DNA of 32,511 nucleotides from Sphingobium ummariense RL-3 (GCF_000447205.1 NZ_AUWY01000086.1:1-32511), one strand, 5' to 3'; shown: positions 1-16,340, numbered from the stretch's first letter. The notes: generated by a model not told the origin, from the sequence alone. Program-made: numbers and translations.

Positions 1-2
1 AG

Positions 3-188
3 GCGGCCAAGCCGTCCGCCTTCGACAAGGCGGTGCAGTCCGCGACCCGGTCGGCCGCTTCCTCGGTCGGGCGCCAAGTCGCGAACGAGCTGGGCCGGGC
101 CGTCTTCGGCGGATCGCGCCGACGGTCGTCCTCCGGCGGCATCGCCGGGCAGCTGGTCCGCGGCATATTGGGCAGCCTGTTCAAATAG
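3..188 (+). CDS. HerA-like helicase/ATPase (DUF853 family), C-terminal fragment
   Basis: Only the last 61 codons are inside the window; the frame is open to the left edge and stops with TAG. The visible tail is basic and alanine/serine-rich, carries a run SRRRSSSGG, and ends in a hydrophobic helix with the sequence GILGSLFK. This low-complexity tail followed by a Gly-rich amphipathic end is typical of the C-terminus of the DUF853/YjgR group of HerA-related ATPases, which are predicted NTP-driven DNA-pumping motors. The Walker motifs that would prove the assignment lie outside the window, so the family call rests on the tail alone. Confidence 0.6.
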   Translation, partial: AAKPSAFDKAVQSATRSAASSVGRQVANELGRAVFGGSRRRSSSGGIAGQLVRGILGSLFK

Positions 189-208
189 AGCGACTATAAG
201 AGTCAAAC

Positions 209-292
209 TCCGTTCGGGCTGAGCCTGTCGAAGCCCTGCCCTGCTCTTCCCGAAGAAAAGGACAGCCCTTCGACAAGCTCAGGGCGAACGGA
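209..292. repeat. REP-like inverted repeat (sphingomonad intergenic palindrome)
   Basis: Two imperfectly complementary arms of about 28-30 bases lie at 209-236 and 263-292. The left arm has the core CGTTCGGGCTGAGCCTGTCG; the right arm reads CTTCGACAAGCTCAGGGCGA and then ACGGAG, i.e. nearly the reverse complement. The 26-base spacer is not repeated. The word pair TTCGACAAGCTCAGG/GAACGG is a very common dispersed intergenic repeat in sphingomonads (recalled, not searched). It lies between the DUF853 gene and the MFS gene. The transcript would form a long hairpin, so it may also act as a weak terminator or mRNA stabiliser. Confidence 0.7.
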
Positions 293-413
293 GGTGGAAG
301 CGGACGGCCACATCCTCCGCTCAACTTCCGGTATCCCTCGCTTGAGAAATACTGCCCGGCCTTTCGCCCCCAAATGGTTGCCGCGTCCCCCTGCCAGTCG
401 CTAAGGACCGCGC

Positions 414-1718
414 ATGACCGATCCCGCGCCGTCCCGGCATCCGCTGACCTTCCCGAATTTCCGCGCCTATCTGGTCGGGCGGTTTGCGGCCGTGCTGGCC
501 CAATATGCGATGATGATCGTGCTCGGCTGGCAGGCCTACAACGTCGCGCGCGAGACGATGAGCACGTCGGGGGCAGCGGCGCAGCTGGGCCTGATCGGCC
601 TGGCGCAGTTCGTGCCCCTCTTCTTCCTGACGCCGGTCACCGGATGGGTCGCCGACCATTTCGACCGGCGGACGATCACGCGGATCACGCTGACCTGCCT
701 GATGCTGTCGGCCGGGCTGCTGTCCTTCGCCACCTATGAAGGCTGGGTCAGCCTGCCGCTGATCTTCGGCATCGCCGCGATCGTCGGTATCGCGCGCGCC
801 TTCAACGGCCCGGCCTACAGCTCGCTCGCCCCCAACCTGATCCCGCGCGAGGTGCTGCCCAACGCTATCGCCATGTCGAGCGTGGCGATGCAGACGGGCA
901 TCATCATCGGTCCCGCGCTGGGCGGCTATGCCTATGCGGCCGAACCCTGGATCGCCTATGCGCTCGCCGCCGGCCTGTTCGGCTTCGCGCTGACGGGCAT
1001 GATGATGATCGGCCCGGTGCCCCAGCCGCCACGCGACACCAGCCGCCGCCCGATCCAGCAGATGATCGACGGCTTCGCCTATGTCCGCGGCAACCGGCTG
1101 GTGCTGGCGGCGATCACGCTGGACCTGTTCGCCGTGCTGCTGGCCGGCGCGACCGCGCTGCTGCCGGTCTATGCCCGCGACATCCTGCATGTGGGATCGG
1201 CGGGCCTGGGCCACTTGGCCGCGTCGCCCGGCATCGGTGCTGGCCTTACCGCCCTTTATTTCTCGATCCGCCCGCTGAAGCGCGAGGTCGGCCTCAAGAT
1301 GCTGGTTGCCGTCATCGTCTTCGGCCTCGCCACCGTCAGCTTTGGCCTCACCGCCTTCGCGCCCCGGTCCATCGCGACGGAGCTGGCGATCGGGTCGCTG
1401 ATCGTGCTGGGCTGCGCCGACATGATCTCCGTCTATGTGCGCCAGTCGCTGATCCAGCTCCACACGCCCGATGCGATGCGCGGCCGCGTGTCGAGCCTGT
1501 CGCAGCTCACCATCTCCGCCTCCAACGAACTGGGCGAGGCGGAATCGGGCTTCCTGGCGGCGCTGGTCGGGCCGATCGCGGCGGTCATCGGCGGCGGCAT
1601 CGGCGCGATTATCATTACCCTCATCTGGGCGCGGCTCTTTCCCGAGCTGCGTCTTGCGCGTAGTTTCGACCCACCCGACATCGGAGAGGCGGACGTCACT
1701 CAGGAGAAAGCGATATGA
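414..1718 (+). CDS. MFS transporter, MFS_3/EntS-like exporter
   Basis: This 434-residue integral membrane protein has about 12 hydrophobic segments. The loop after the second helix reads [11 protein letters not shown], matching the MFS motif A (G-x-x-x-D-R-x-G-R-R/K) in the form found in the MFS_3 (enterobactin exporter-like) branch. A second conserved patch, [14 protein letters not shown] near residue 139, is also typical of that branch. The start ATG has AAGGA six bases upstream. The stop overlaps the start of the cysteine synthase gene by 4 bases (ATGA), so the two are probably translationally coupled. Related proteins export siderophores, drugs or small metabolites; the substrate here cannot be read from sequence. 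Coupling to cysteine synthesis leaves export of a thiol or cysteine-derived compound possible, but that is inference. Confidence 0.85.
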   Translation: MTDPAPSRHPLTFPNFRAYLVGRFAAVLAQYAMMIVLGWQAYNVARETMSTSGAAAQLGLIGLAQFVPLFFLTPVTGWVADHFDRRTITRITLTCLMLSAGLLSFATYEGWVSLPLIFGIAAIVGIARAFNGPAYSSLAPNLIPREVLPNAIAMSSVAMQTGIIIGPALGGYAYAAEPWIAYALAAGLFGFALTGMMMIGPVPQPPRDTSRRPIQQMIDGFAYVRGNRLVLAAITLDLFAVLLAGATALLPVYARDILHVGSAGLGHLAASPGIGAGLTALYFSIRPLKREVGLKMLVAVIVFGLATVSFGLTAFAPRSIATELAIGSLIVLGCADMISVYVRQSLIQLHTPDAMRGRVSSLSQLTISASNELGEAESGFLAALVGPIAAVIGGGIGAIIITLIWARLFPELRLARSFDPPDIGEADVTQEKAI

Positions 1719-2632
1719 AGGCCTCCAACATCTTGGAAACCATAGGCAACACCCCGCATATCCGCGTGAACCGGCTGTTCGGCGACGCGCAGGTGTGGAT
1801 CAAGTCCGAACGCGCGAATCCCGGCGGATCGATCAAGGACCGCATCGCGCTCGCCATGATCGAGGCGGCGGAGGCTTCCGGCGCGCTGAAGCCCGGCGGC
1901 ACGATCATCGAGCCGACGTCGGGCAACACCGGCATCGGCCTCGCCATGGTCGCGGCGGTCAAGGGCTACAAGCTGGTGCTGGTCATGCCCGAGAGCATGT
2001 CGATCGAGCGCCGGCGGCTGATGCTGGCCTATGGCGCCAGCTTCGACCTCACCCCGCGCGAAAAGGGCATGAAGGGCGCGATCGAGCGCGCCCTGGAACT
2101 GATCGCGCAGACGCCCGGATCGTGGATGCCGCAGCAGTTCGAGAACCCGGCGAATATCGACGTGCACGTCCGCACCACCGCGCAGGAGATCCTGGCGGAC
2201 TTCGCCGACGCGCCGATCGACGTGCTGGTCACGGGCGTGGGGACCGGCGGCCACATCACCGGCACCGCCGAGGTATTGAAGAAGCAGTGGCCGAACCTGA
2301 AGGTCTTTGCGGTCGAGCCGACGCTCTCCCCGGTCATCAGCGGCGGCCAGCCCGGCCCGCACCCGATCCAGGGCATCGGCGCGGGCTTCATCCCGGCGAA
2401 CCTGCACACCCAGCTGCTCGACGGCGTGATCCAAGTCGATCCGGCCGACGCCAAGGAATTCGCCCGACGCGCCGCGCGGGAGGAAGGAATGCTGGTCGGC
2501 ATCTCGTCCGGCGCGACGCTGGCGGCGATCGCGCAGAAGCTGAAGGAACTGCCGGAAGGCTCCCGGGTTCTGGGCTTCAACTATGACACTGGCGAGCGCT
2601 ATCTGTCGGTGCCCGATTTCCTGCCCGAATAA
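1715..2632 (+). CDS. cysK: Cysteine synthase (O-acetylserine sulfhydrylase)
   Basis: A 305-residue PLP enzyme of fold type II that makes L-cysteine from O-acetylserine and sulfide in the cytoplasm. Visible hallmarks: the PLP lysine in PGGSIKDR (Lys41), the substrate-binding loop TSGNTG (68-73), the phosphate-binding loop GTGGH (175-179) and the pyridine-nitrogen serine region GISSGA (261-266). Length is normal for CysK/CysM. The ATG lies 8 bases after AGGAG, and this Shine-Dalgarno sequence is inside the upstream MFS gene, whose stop overlaps the start by 4 bases. CysM or a cystathionine-beta-synthase-like enzyme is less likely: the N-terminal ETIGNTP and the lack of C-terminal domains fit CysK. 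The A/B isoform distinction is not certain. Confidence 0.9.
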   Translation: MKASNILETIGNTPHIRVNRLFGDAQVWIKSERANPGGSIKDRIALAMIEAAEASGALKPGGTIIEPTSGNTGIGLAMVAAVKGYKLVLVMPESMSIERRRLMLAYGASFDLTPREKGMKGAIERALELIAQTPGSWMPQQFENPANIDVHVRTTAQEILADFADAPIDVLVTGVGTGGHITGTAEVLKKQWPNLKVFAVEPTLSPVISGGQPGPHPIQGIGAGFIPANLHTQLLDGVIQVDPADAKEFARRAAREEGMLVGISSGATLAAIAQKLKELPEGSRVLGFNYDTGERYLSVPDFLPE

Positions 2633-2648
2633 GGCACAGCACCTCCGT

Positions 2649-2687
2649 CCTCCGTTCGCGCGGCCGTTGGCCGGACGCGGACGGAGG
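2649..2687. terminator. Strong hairpin after cysK (possible terminator)
   Basis: A layered inverted repeat starts 17 bases after the cysK stop. The outer arms CCTCCGTTCGCG and CGCGGACGGAGG pair with one G-T, and an inner CGGCC-GTT-GGCCG hairpin continues the stem. No U tract follows; GTGAGCGAGA comes next. It may be a U-less terminator, an mRNA 3'-end stabiliser, or simply a folding element before the GTG start of the hydrolase gene at 2705. Confidence 0.45.
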
Positions 2688-2704
2688 CGTGAGCGAGACA
2701 TCAG

Positions 2705-4045
2705 GTGACCCGAACCGATACCCCTTCCCTGCCGATCTGGCTGCTCTGGGCGCTGCTGTTCGTCGGCCTGCCCTTTGCCGTCGCCGCCTGGGAAAGCCGC
2801 CCCCGGCCCGAAGGCGCGAACCGGCCCATTGCGGCGATGGCCCGGGCGAAGCGGCCGGCGGCCGCCCCGCCTGCCGTCGAGCCGGTGGAGGTCTATGCGC
2901 TGGAGCGGGACCAGGCGCGCGCGTTCAACGCCGCCGTCCCCTTTTCCCGCGGCCCCAATCCGGCCGCCCGGCCGTTCGTCTTCACAGGATCGGAAACCGA
3001 TCTCGCCCGCGCGCTCGACTGCCTGGCGGCGGCAGAGCTCTACGAAGCCGGGGACGATGCCACCGGCGAGCGCGCGGTCGCACAGGTGGTGCTGAACCGG
3101 GTGCGCCACCCCGCCTTCCCCAAGACCGTCTGCGGCGTCGTGTTCCAGGGACAGGAGCGCGCCACCGGATGCCAGTTCACCTTTACCTGCGACGGGGCGT
3201 TGGCCCGCACGCCGTCGCAGGCCGCCTGGGATCGCGCACGGGAGATCGCGAGGGGCGCACTGGCCGGACAAGTCTACAAGCCGGTGGGCTATGCCACCCA
3301 TTATCATACCGACTGGGTCGTGCCCTATTGGAGCGGCAGCCTGGACAAGATCGCGTCGGTCGGCACCCATCTCTTCTTCCGCTGGCAGGGCTGGTGGGGC
3401 ACGCCGGGTGCCTTCCGCCGATCGGGCGAGACCGGCGAGCCGGTGATCGCCCGGATCGCCCGCTTCTCGCTTGCCCACAAGGACGCGCCGCCGCTGCCCG
3501 GGACAGGCACGGCGCCGATGCTCGCAGCGGCGGCGGATCTGGCGGCCCGGCCGAAGCAGGCGATCGACGCCGCGTCCGTGGGCAAGGCGGTGGGCGGCGC
3601 GCGGCTGATCGCGGTGGCGCCGGGGGCGAAGAGCTTCCTGGTGGAACTGGATCGCAACGCGCCAGCCGACAGCTGGCCCGCCATGGCGCAGACCTTCTGC
3701 GCCGGGCGGCCGGAATGCCGCATCATGGCGTGGCGCGCGGGATCGGCGCCGGCGGGGTTGCCGCTGTCCGGCGACCAGCTGGAATCGATGAGCTTCGCCT
3801 ATATCCACAATATCGCGACCGGGCTGCAGCGCTCACTGTGGAACTGCGCCCAGTCGCCGCGCGCCAGCAAGAGCGAATGCATGCGCCAGCGCGTGCCGGC
3901 GGCCGCGCCGCCCCCCGTCGTCGCCACCGTACCGGAGCTGGCCGGCGTGCGCCGGAAGGAGCGGTTCGAGACGGTGAAGATCGGGCCGGTCGCGTCGCAG
4001 CCGGCGGCACCCGCGGCAGGCCCGCCACAGGGCCCCTCGCAATAG
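2705..4045 (+). CDS. Membrane-anchored cell-wall hydrolase (SleB/Hydrolase_2 family)
   Basis: A 446-residue protein with a GTG start and a hydrophobic signal-anchor at residues 10-29, then a Pro/Ala-rich linker. The Hydrolase_2 domain (about 103-227) has the family pattern LYEAGDD...AVAQVVLNRVRHPAFP, with Glu114 as the probable catalytic acid, then GCQFTFTCDG and GYATHYHTDW. Family members are lytic transglycosylases or cortex-lytic enzymes that cut peptidoglycan glycan strands; in non-sporing alphaproteobacteria the role is presumably envelope remodelling. The region after 235 is lineage-specific and has four cysteines (two in FCAGRPEC, two in NCAQSPRASKSEC), suggesting disulfides and a periplasmic location. 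It sits between cysK and rpoB and appears to be its own unit. A longer overlapping frame from 2689 is a GC-driven shadow. Confidence 0.85.
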   Translation: MTRTDTPSLPIWLLWALLFVGLPFAVAAWESRPRPEGANRPIAAMARAKRPAAAPPAVEPVEVYALERDQARAFNAAVPFSRGPNPAARPFVFTGSETDLARALDCLAAAELYEAGDDATGERAVAQVVLNRVRHPAFPKTVCGVVFQGQERATGCQFTFTCDGALARTPSQAAWDRAREIARGALAGQVYKPVGYATHYHTDWVVPYWSGSLDKIASVGTHLFFRWQGWWGTPGAFRRSGETGEPVIARIARFSLAHKDAPPLPGTGTAPMLAAAADLAARPKQAIDAASVGKAVGGARLIAVAPGAKSFLVELDRNAPADSWPAMAQTFCAGRPECRIMAWRAGSAPAGLPLSGDQLESMSFAYIHNIATGLQRSLWNCAQSPRASKSECMRQRVPAAAPPPVVATVPELAGVRRKERFETVKIGPVASQPAAPAAGPPQGPSQ

Positions 4046-4083
4046 CGGACGGTCGCTATCCCGCGTTCCTTGCATCGCCCCCC

Positions 4084-4112
4084 TTCACAAGTCCCGCTCC
4101 TTTTCCTATATG
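4084..4112 (+). promoter_or_regulatory. Candidate housekeeping promoter for rpoBC
   Basis: TTCACA (4084-4089), a 17-base spacer and TATATG (4107-4112) form a good match to a sigma-70-type promoter. Transcription would start near 4119, giving an untranslated leader of about 260 bases. No better candidate was seen between the hydrolase gene and rpoB. The assignment is pattern-based only. Confidence 0.45.
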
Positions 4113-4232
4113 GGCAACTCAAATCCGGTCCGTTCCGCGCTTCCTGGCGCAGGCGGACCGTCCCCCGAACCGCTCGGGGACCGACAACGAATAGCGCACG
4201 ATGTCGGCGGAATGGGGCGGTTTCGACGGGTT

Positions 4233-4281
4233 TCACAGACGCTGTGAGTGCGGATCGGACAGTCCCGGCCCGCACTTTTTT
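4233..4281 (+). terminator. Tandem hairpins with U tract in the rpoB leader (terminator or attenuator)
   Basis: A perfect hairpin TCACAG-ACG-CTGTGA (4233-4247) is followed, sharing one base, by a second stem AGTGCGG/CCGCACT (4247-4253 with 4270-4276). The second stem can be extended inside by GGA-CAG-TCC and runs directly into TTTTT (4277-4281). This is a standard intrinsic terminator shape. It lies about 100 bases before rpoB and downstream of the best promoter candidate. It therefore either ends upstream transcripts or attenuates rpoBC. The E. coli rpoBC operon also has an attenuator just before rpoB, but there it follows rplL. Confidence 0.55.
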
Positions 4282-4382
4282 GCGTGGCGAATCGAGGCGA
4301 ATCAGGCCCTCGACATCGTCCGCGCCGGACTGAATTTCCGCCGGGATGCGGAAAATGCGACGAAAGAAGGCAAGGACAACGC

Positions 4383-8546
<4,164 letters not shown>

Positions 8547-8555
8547 GGGAATGAC

Positions 8556-8582
8556 GGAGCGCTGCCCCTGGGGCGGCGCTCC
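8556..8582 (+). other. Intercistronic hairpin between rpoB and rpoC
   Basis: GGAGCGC (8556-8562) pairs perfectly with GCGCTCC (8576-8582), and the inner CCC/GGG can extend the stem. It begins 9 bases after the rpoB stop. There is no U tract, so termination is unlikely; an RNA processing or stability role is possible. Confidence 0.45.
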
Positions 8583-8609
8583 CTCCCCCAAGCCCGCTCC
8601 GAGAATTTA

Positions 8610-8621
8610 CCCTCTAGAGGG
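8610..8621 (+). promoter_or_regulatory. Palindrome covering the rpoC ribosome binding site
   Basis: CCCTCTAGAGGG is a perfect 12-base palindrome whose right half holds the Shine-Dalgarno sequence AGAGGG(A) for the rpoC ATG at 8630. As RNA it could form CCCT-CTAG-AGGG and hide the ribosome binding site. An out-of-frame ATG at 8623 lies between the site and the true start. Confidence 0.4.
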
Positions 8622-8629
8622 AATGAAAA

Positions 8630-12886
<4,257 letters not shown>

Positions 12887-12914
12887 GACGAAGGTAGAGG
12901 TTTGAAATGGGGCG

Positions 12915-12938
12915 GCCGCTTCCTACATGGGAAGCGGC
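12915..12938 (+). other. Perfect hairpin downstream of rpoC
   Basis: GCCGCTTCC (12915-12923) and GGAAGCGGC (12930-12938) form a perfect 9-base stem with loop TACATG, 28 bases after the rpoC stop. It has no U tract and precedes the real terminator by about 40 bases; it may protect the 3' end. Confidence 0.5.
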
Positions 12939-12974
12939 TCCCATGCCTTCCCTCTCCATCGGGAGCATAGACGA

Positions 12975-13016
12975 CCCGCCGGACGTTCCCCCACGTTCCG
13001 GCGGGTTTTCCTTTTC
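12975..13016 (+). terminator. Intrinsic terminator of the rpoBC operon
   Basis: The stem CCCGCCGGACGT / ACGTTCCGGCGGG (one bulged T) with loop TCCCCC is followed at once by TTTTCCTTTT. Strong GC stem plus U-rich tail, 89 bases after the rpoC stop. Confidence 0.9.
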
Positions 13017-13058
13017 CACGCTCCTGCGCACGGAGGGCGCAAACCTTCGCAAACCCTC

Positions 13059-13087
13059 TTGACCAATGCGCGGCCCCAGCCTATCTG
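13059..13087 (+). promoter_or_regulatory. Promoter of the tRNA-Gln gene
   Basis: TTGACC (13059-13064), a 17-base spacer and TATCTG (13082-13087) form a near-consensus housekeeping promoter. Initiation near 13094 gives a 5' leader of about 27 bases before the mature tRNA. It lies just after the rpoBC terminator, so the tRNA is transcribed independently. Confidence 0.7.
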
Positions 13088-13120
13088 CGCGTCTCCGAGC
13101 GGGGCACGGCCTTGCTCCGG

Positions 13121-13194
13121 TGCCCGATCCTCTAATGGTAAGAGAGCGGACTCTGACTCCGTCAATCAAGGTTCGAATCCTTGTCGGGCATCCA
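13121..13194 (+). tRNA. tRNA-Gln (anticodon CTG)
   Basis: A full cloverleaf can be folded by eye: acceptor TGCCCGA/TCGGGCA, D arm CTCT-AATGGTA-AGAG, anticodon stem GCGGA/TCCGT with loop CTCTGAC, and T arm CAAGG-TTCGAAT-CCTTG. The discriminator base is followed by an encoded CCA (13192-13194). The anticodon is CTG at 13153-13155, reading the CAG glutamine codon, which is the dominant Gln codon in this GC-rich genome. A T-rich tract (13199-13204) follows directly and may end the transcript. Confidence 0.93.
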
Positions 13195-13553
13195 AACTTT
13201 TTTCTGAGCTTCCCCATCCCCGTCAGGGACTTGCTGTCCAGGCGCGGCGTCGACATCGGTCATTAAGCGATGCGGCTGGAAAGAGATGCTTTGCCGTAGT
13301 GACGGCGTTGTCCTTCGCGATCTATATCCCTTACCCCGAGCCCAAATGTCATCCAAGGGGGAGCGGTTCGCGGTGCCTGACGGCATCTGACGTTCGATCA
13401 CAATCCGGCTTCACGAAAGCAGACATCGTCCACCCGGCATAGAAGGATGGAACGCCTGCATTCTTCGCCGCGAATCCTATAATGACGACGGAGGATGATA
13501 AGGATACGTCACACAAACTCTGTTTCTACAAGCACATGAGGGATGCTCGTCGG
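13195..13553 (+). other. Gap between tRNA-Gln and the histidine kinase gene
   Basis: No gene is supported here. The notable elements are the T tract after the tRNA and a consensus TATAAT at 13478-13483. That hexamer overlaps an in-frame ATG at 13482 and argues that the kinase begins further downstream. Short frames on both strands look like shadows of the tRNA and its surroundings. Confidence 0.5.
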
Positions 13554-15695
13554 ATGATCGGATCGCAATCCAGCCGGACGGTCGTTGTCGCCGCGGCAGT
13601 GGCTGTTCCGCTGATCCTGCTGGCCCTGGCGATCCTCATCGGACAGGGATTTGACGAAAACGACAAATTGAGGCGGAATGTAGAGCTGTCCCACCAACAT
13701 CGGGCGGCATTGCAGCGGGTTCTCTCCCTGCATCAGGACCTGGAACTGGGGCAGCGCGGCTACCTGCTCACCGGTGACCCACAATTTCTGGAACCCTATT
13801 ATTCCGCCAGCCGCGACGTCGACCAGGCGATGGCGGTGCTGGAGGATGGGGCCTTCGGCCAAGGCAATGGCCAGTCCTACGCGGCCCTTCGTCGGGATTC
13901 TGATGCCAAACGGGGCTTCGTCGATAGGATCATCCGCCTTCAGCGGGCGGGTAACATCCAGGAAGCCCTGCGGGTCGTACGCAGTGGCGAGGGCAAACGG
14001 CTGATGGACCGTCTCCGCGTGGAGGTGGCGCGACTTTCTCGGCTCGAGCAGGAGCAACTCGTCCGTCGCACCAATGCTGCGGATGCGGCGCGCATGCAAT
14101 TGCGCTCTCGGACGGTATTGCTGCAGACTACTCTCCTGCTTCTGCTGGCGCTCGCGGCATGGCTCGCAGCGCGAAGCAACGCCGCGCGTCAACGTGCGTT
14201 ACGGGAAGCGAGGGATCTTGCCTCAAGACAGGAAAGCATCTTCGACAGCGCGAAAGACGGGATGATTGTGATCAATCCTAGCGGGAGCATCGAAAGCCTC
14301 AATCCCTCGGCCGCGAAGATGTTCGGTCAGGATGCGGCGGACCTGTTGCGACGGGACATCGGCGTCTTGTTCGAGATCGCGCCCGATCGGGGACGCGTCG
14401 AGAGCTTTCTGCGCCGGCTGGGCGCCAATCGTCGCGAGACTTATGGACAGGTGCAGGAATTCGTCGGGCGCCGCCCCGACGGCAGCAGCTTTCCCGTCGA
14501 GGTTTCGATCAGCCCGGTGCGGCTTGTGGAATCAACCCTGTTCCTCGCGGTGATCCGCGACATCAGCGAGCGGCGGGAGATCGAGCAGATGAAGACCGAG
14601 TTCGTGGCCACGGTCAGCCACGAACTTCGTACCCCGCTCACGTCGATTGCTGGCTCGCTCGGCCTGATCAGCGGCGGCGCTGCGGGAGAGCTTTCACCCA
14701 AAGCCGCGCGACTGGTGGAAATCGCGCACAGCAATGCGCTGCGGCTCGTTCGCCTCATCAACGACATTCTGGATATCGAAAAGATCGAAGCGGGTCGCAT
14801 GCAGTTCGATATCCGCCCCATCGCGCTCGATCAGCTTCTTCCCAAGGCGGTCCAGCAGAGCGCGGGCTTCGCCAGCCAGTTCGACGTGCAGGTCGATATC
14901 ATTCCGCCCCCCGCCGGGGCCGCGGTGCTGGCCGATGAGGACCGGTTGATGCAGGTCCTGACCAATCTGCTCTCCAACGCGATCAAATTCTCGAAGCCCG
15001 GCGGCGTGGTGTCGCTGAGCGTGACCTCACTCGATCGGCGCTACCGTATCAGCGTCGCGGATCGCGGCAGCGGCATACCCGATAGCTTTCGCGAGCGAAT
15101 CTTCAGCAAGTTCGCGCAAGCTGACGGCTCCGACACGCGCCAGAAGGGCGGTACCGGCCTGGGCCTCAGCATCGTGCGCGAGATCGTGCTGCGCCTTGGC
15201 GGCTCGGTCAGCTTCGAATCGGCAGAGGGAGAGGGAACGGTGTTCCATGTCGATTTGCCGGCCACTGCGTCGCCCCAAACGCTGGCATCGGCTCCCCTGC
15301 CCCAGCCTGAACCCATCGCCGCGGCAAGCCTCCCGATCATTCTCCATGTCGATGACGATCCGGACATGCTCGACGTGCTCGCCAACGCTTTTGAGGGAAA
15401 GGCGCGGCTTCGTTCGACGCCGAGCGTCGTGGCTGCGCGCAGGATCGTCCGGAACGAGGACATCGATGCAGCGATCCTCGACATCGGCCTGATCGACGGC
15501 TGCGGCACCGAGCTGGTTCCCCTGTTGCGCCAGCGGCGGCCCGAATTGCCGATCCTCGTGTTCACTGCGCAGGAGGCAGAACTGTGCCAGACGGATGGCG
15601 TTGACGTGGTGCTCGTCAAGTCGCGCGCTGGTCTGGACGAACTGGTCGCGGAAACGATGCGGCGGATAGTCCGAACGGAAGAGGGACTGCAATGA
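13554..15695 (+). CDS. Hybrid sensor histidine kinase (CHASE3-PAS-HisKA-HATPase-REC)
   Basis: From the ATG at 13554 this is a 713-residue inner-membrane sensor: TM1 about 9-30, a periplasmic CHASE3-like helical domain (38-176, with the LELGQRGYLLTGD signature), TM2 187-205, PAS 226-341 (RPDGSSFPVEVSISP, then VIRDISERREIE), HisKA with phospho-acceptor His356 in SHELRTPLTS, and HATPase 456-566 with N, G1 and G2 boxes (NLLSNAIKFS, DRGSGIP, GGTGLGLSI). A C-terminal receiver (596-713) has VDDDPD, phospho-acceptor Asp643 and a conserved Lys in LVKS. An in-frame ATG at 13482 exists but has no Shine-Dalgarno and is overlapped by TATAAT; 13554 has GAGGG 11 bases upstream and puts TM1 near the N-terminus. 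The stop overlaps the next receiver gene by 4 bases. The signal sensed is unknown. Confidence 0.9.
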   Translation: MIGSQSSRTVVVAAAVAVPLILLALAILIGQGFDENDKLRRNVELSHQHRAALQRVLSLHQDLELGQRGYLLTGDPQFLEPYYSASRDVDQAMAVLEDGAFGQGNGQSYAALRRDSDAKRGFVDRIIRLQRAGNIQEALRVVRSGEGKRLMDRLRVEVARLSRLEQEQLVRRTNAADAARMQLRSRTVLLQTTLLLLLALAAWLAARSNAARQRALREARDLASRQESIFDSAKDGMIVINPSGSIESLNPSAAKMFGQDAADLLRRDIGVLFEIAPDRGRVESFLRRLGANRRETYGQVQEFVGRRPDGSSFPVEVSISPVRLVESTLFLAVIRDISERREIEQMKTEFVATVSHELRTPLTSIAGSLGLISGGAAGELSPKAARLVEIAHSNALRLVRLINDILDIEKIEAGRMQFDIRPIALDQLLPKAVQQSAGFASQFDVQVDIIPPPAGAAVLADEDRLMQVLTNLLSNAIKFSKPGGVVSLSVTSLDRRYRISVADRGSGIPDSFRERIFSKFAQADGSDTRQKGGTGLGLSIVREIVLRLGGSVSFESAEGEGTVFHVDLPATASPQTLASAPLPQPEPIAAASLPIILHVDDDPDMLDVLANAFEGKARLRSTPSVVAARRIVRNEDIDAAILDIGLIDGCGTELVPLLRQRRPELPILVFTAQEAELCQTDGVDVVLVKSRAGLDELVAETMRRIVRTEEGLQ

Positions 15696-16060
15696 CACGA
15701 ATCTTATATGTCGATGACGAAGCCGACATTCGCGAGGTGGCGCAAATGTCGCTTGAGCTCGATCCGGCCTTCGAGGTCCGGACCTGTGCCTCCGGAGCAG
15801 AAGGGATTGCCGAAGCTTCGGCCTGGCGGCCCGATCTGATCCTGCTCGACGTCATGATGCCGGGGATGGATGGCCCGACGACCTTCACGCGCCTCCAGGA
15901 GCAGTCCGAAACGGCTGCGATCCCCGTGGTGTTCATCACCGCGCGCACCCAGGCCCAGGATGTCGCCAGTTTTCACGCCCTAGGCGCCCGCGGTGTTATC
16001 GCAAAACCCTTCGACCCGATGACGCTTACCGCGCAGGTGCGCGATCTGCTCAATGGCTGA
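15692..16060 (+). CDS. Single-domain response regulator (receiver only)
   Basis: A 122-residue CheY-like receiver with no output domain. Acidic pocket residues Asp8/Asp9 (YVDDEAD), phospho-acceptor Asp53 (LLDVMMPGMDG), Thr83 (FITAR) and Lys105 (AKPFDP) are all present, so it should be phosphorylatable. It starts inside the kinase stop codon (ATGA overlap) and ends 8 bases inside the Hpt gene, so the three products are likely made together. It may act as a phosphate sink, a phosphorelay intermediate or a protein-binding output. The context, an adjacent Hpt and a convergent envelope operon that carries a second lone receiver, favours relay signalling. Confidence 0.9.
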   Translation: MTRILYVDDEADIREVAQMSLELDPAFEVRTCASGAEGIAEASAWRPDLILLDVMMPGMDGPTTFTRLQEQSETAAIPVVFITARTQAQDVASFHALGARGVIAKPFDPMTLTAQVRDLLNG

Positions 16061-16340
16061 GTTCGACGACCGCATGGCGGCGCTGCGCGACCGCTTCATT
16101 GCCCAGACTGCCCAGGATCTGGAGCGGCTCCGCGCCGGCATCCCAGCACGCGACTGGATCGACGTGCGCGACATATGTCACCGGCTTTCCGGCCGCGGGG
16201 GGATGTTCGGATTTCCGGAACTGGGCGATGCCGCGCGTGCGCTCGAGGAATCGATCGACCGGGGCGACGCCCTCCAGGTACTGGATCGCTTGTCCGACCA
16301 GTTGCTGGCGGAAGCGGAGCGGCTCGCTCAAGGCCGCTGA
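16053..16340 (+). CDS. Hpt (histidine phosphotransfer) domain protein
   Basis: A 95-residue, all-helical protein. His43 in the sequence CHRLSGRGGMFGF matches the Hpt consensus H-x-L-K/S-G-x-x-x-x-x-G, followed by the expected second helix LGDAARALEESI. It lacks any kinase domain, so it should shuttle phosphate between receivers. The gene begins 8 bases before the end of the receiver gene and overlaps the end of the convergent glycosyltransferase gene by 13 bases. Together with the hybrid kinase it completes a His-Asp-His-Asp relay in one operon. Confidence 0.85.
   Translation: MAEFDDRMAALRDRFIAQTAQDLERLRAGIPARDWIDVRDICHRLSGRGGMFGFPELGDAARALEESIDRGDALQVLDRLSDQLLAEAERLAQGR

Larger units (their letters stand above)
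4046..4382 (+). other. rpoB upstream leader region without a gene
   Basis: This 337-base gap holds no convincing gene. It contains a short hairpin at the hydrolase stop codon (ATAGCG/CGCTAT, 4042-4059), a promoter candidate at 4084-4112, a perfect TCACAG-ACG-CTGTGA hairpin at 4233-4247, a terminator-like hairpin at 4247-4281, and the rpoB Shine-Dalgarno AAGGA at 4372-4376. A frame from 4201 runs into rpoB out of phase and has no coding character. Confidence 0.6.

Noticed and set aside
1700..3808. Open frame of about 700 codons on the minus strand under cysK and the hydrolase gene
   Set aside because: Both sense genes have clear family motifs; the antisense translation is Arg/Gly/Ala-rich without motifs.
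2689..4194. Plus-strand frame of 501 codons overlapping the cell-wall hydrolase
   Set aside because: The hydrolase motifs are in the other frame; this one is Arg/Gly-rich low-complexity sequence.
4248..4382. N-terminal extension of RpoB in the same frame
   Set aside because: It would run through the terminator-like hairpin and lacks a ribosome binding site; the ATG at 4383 has a good one and gives the standard N-terminus.
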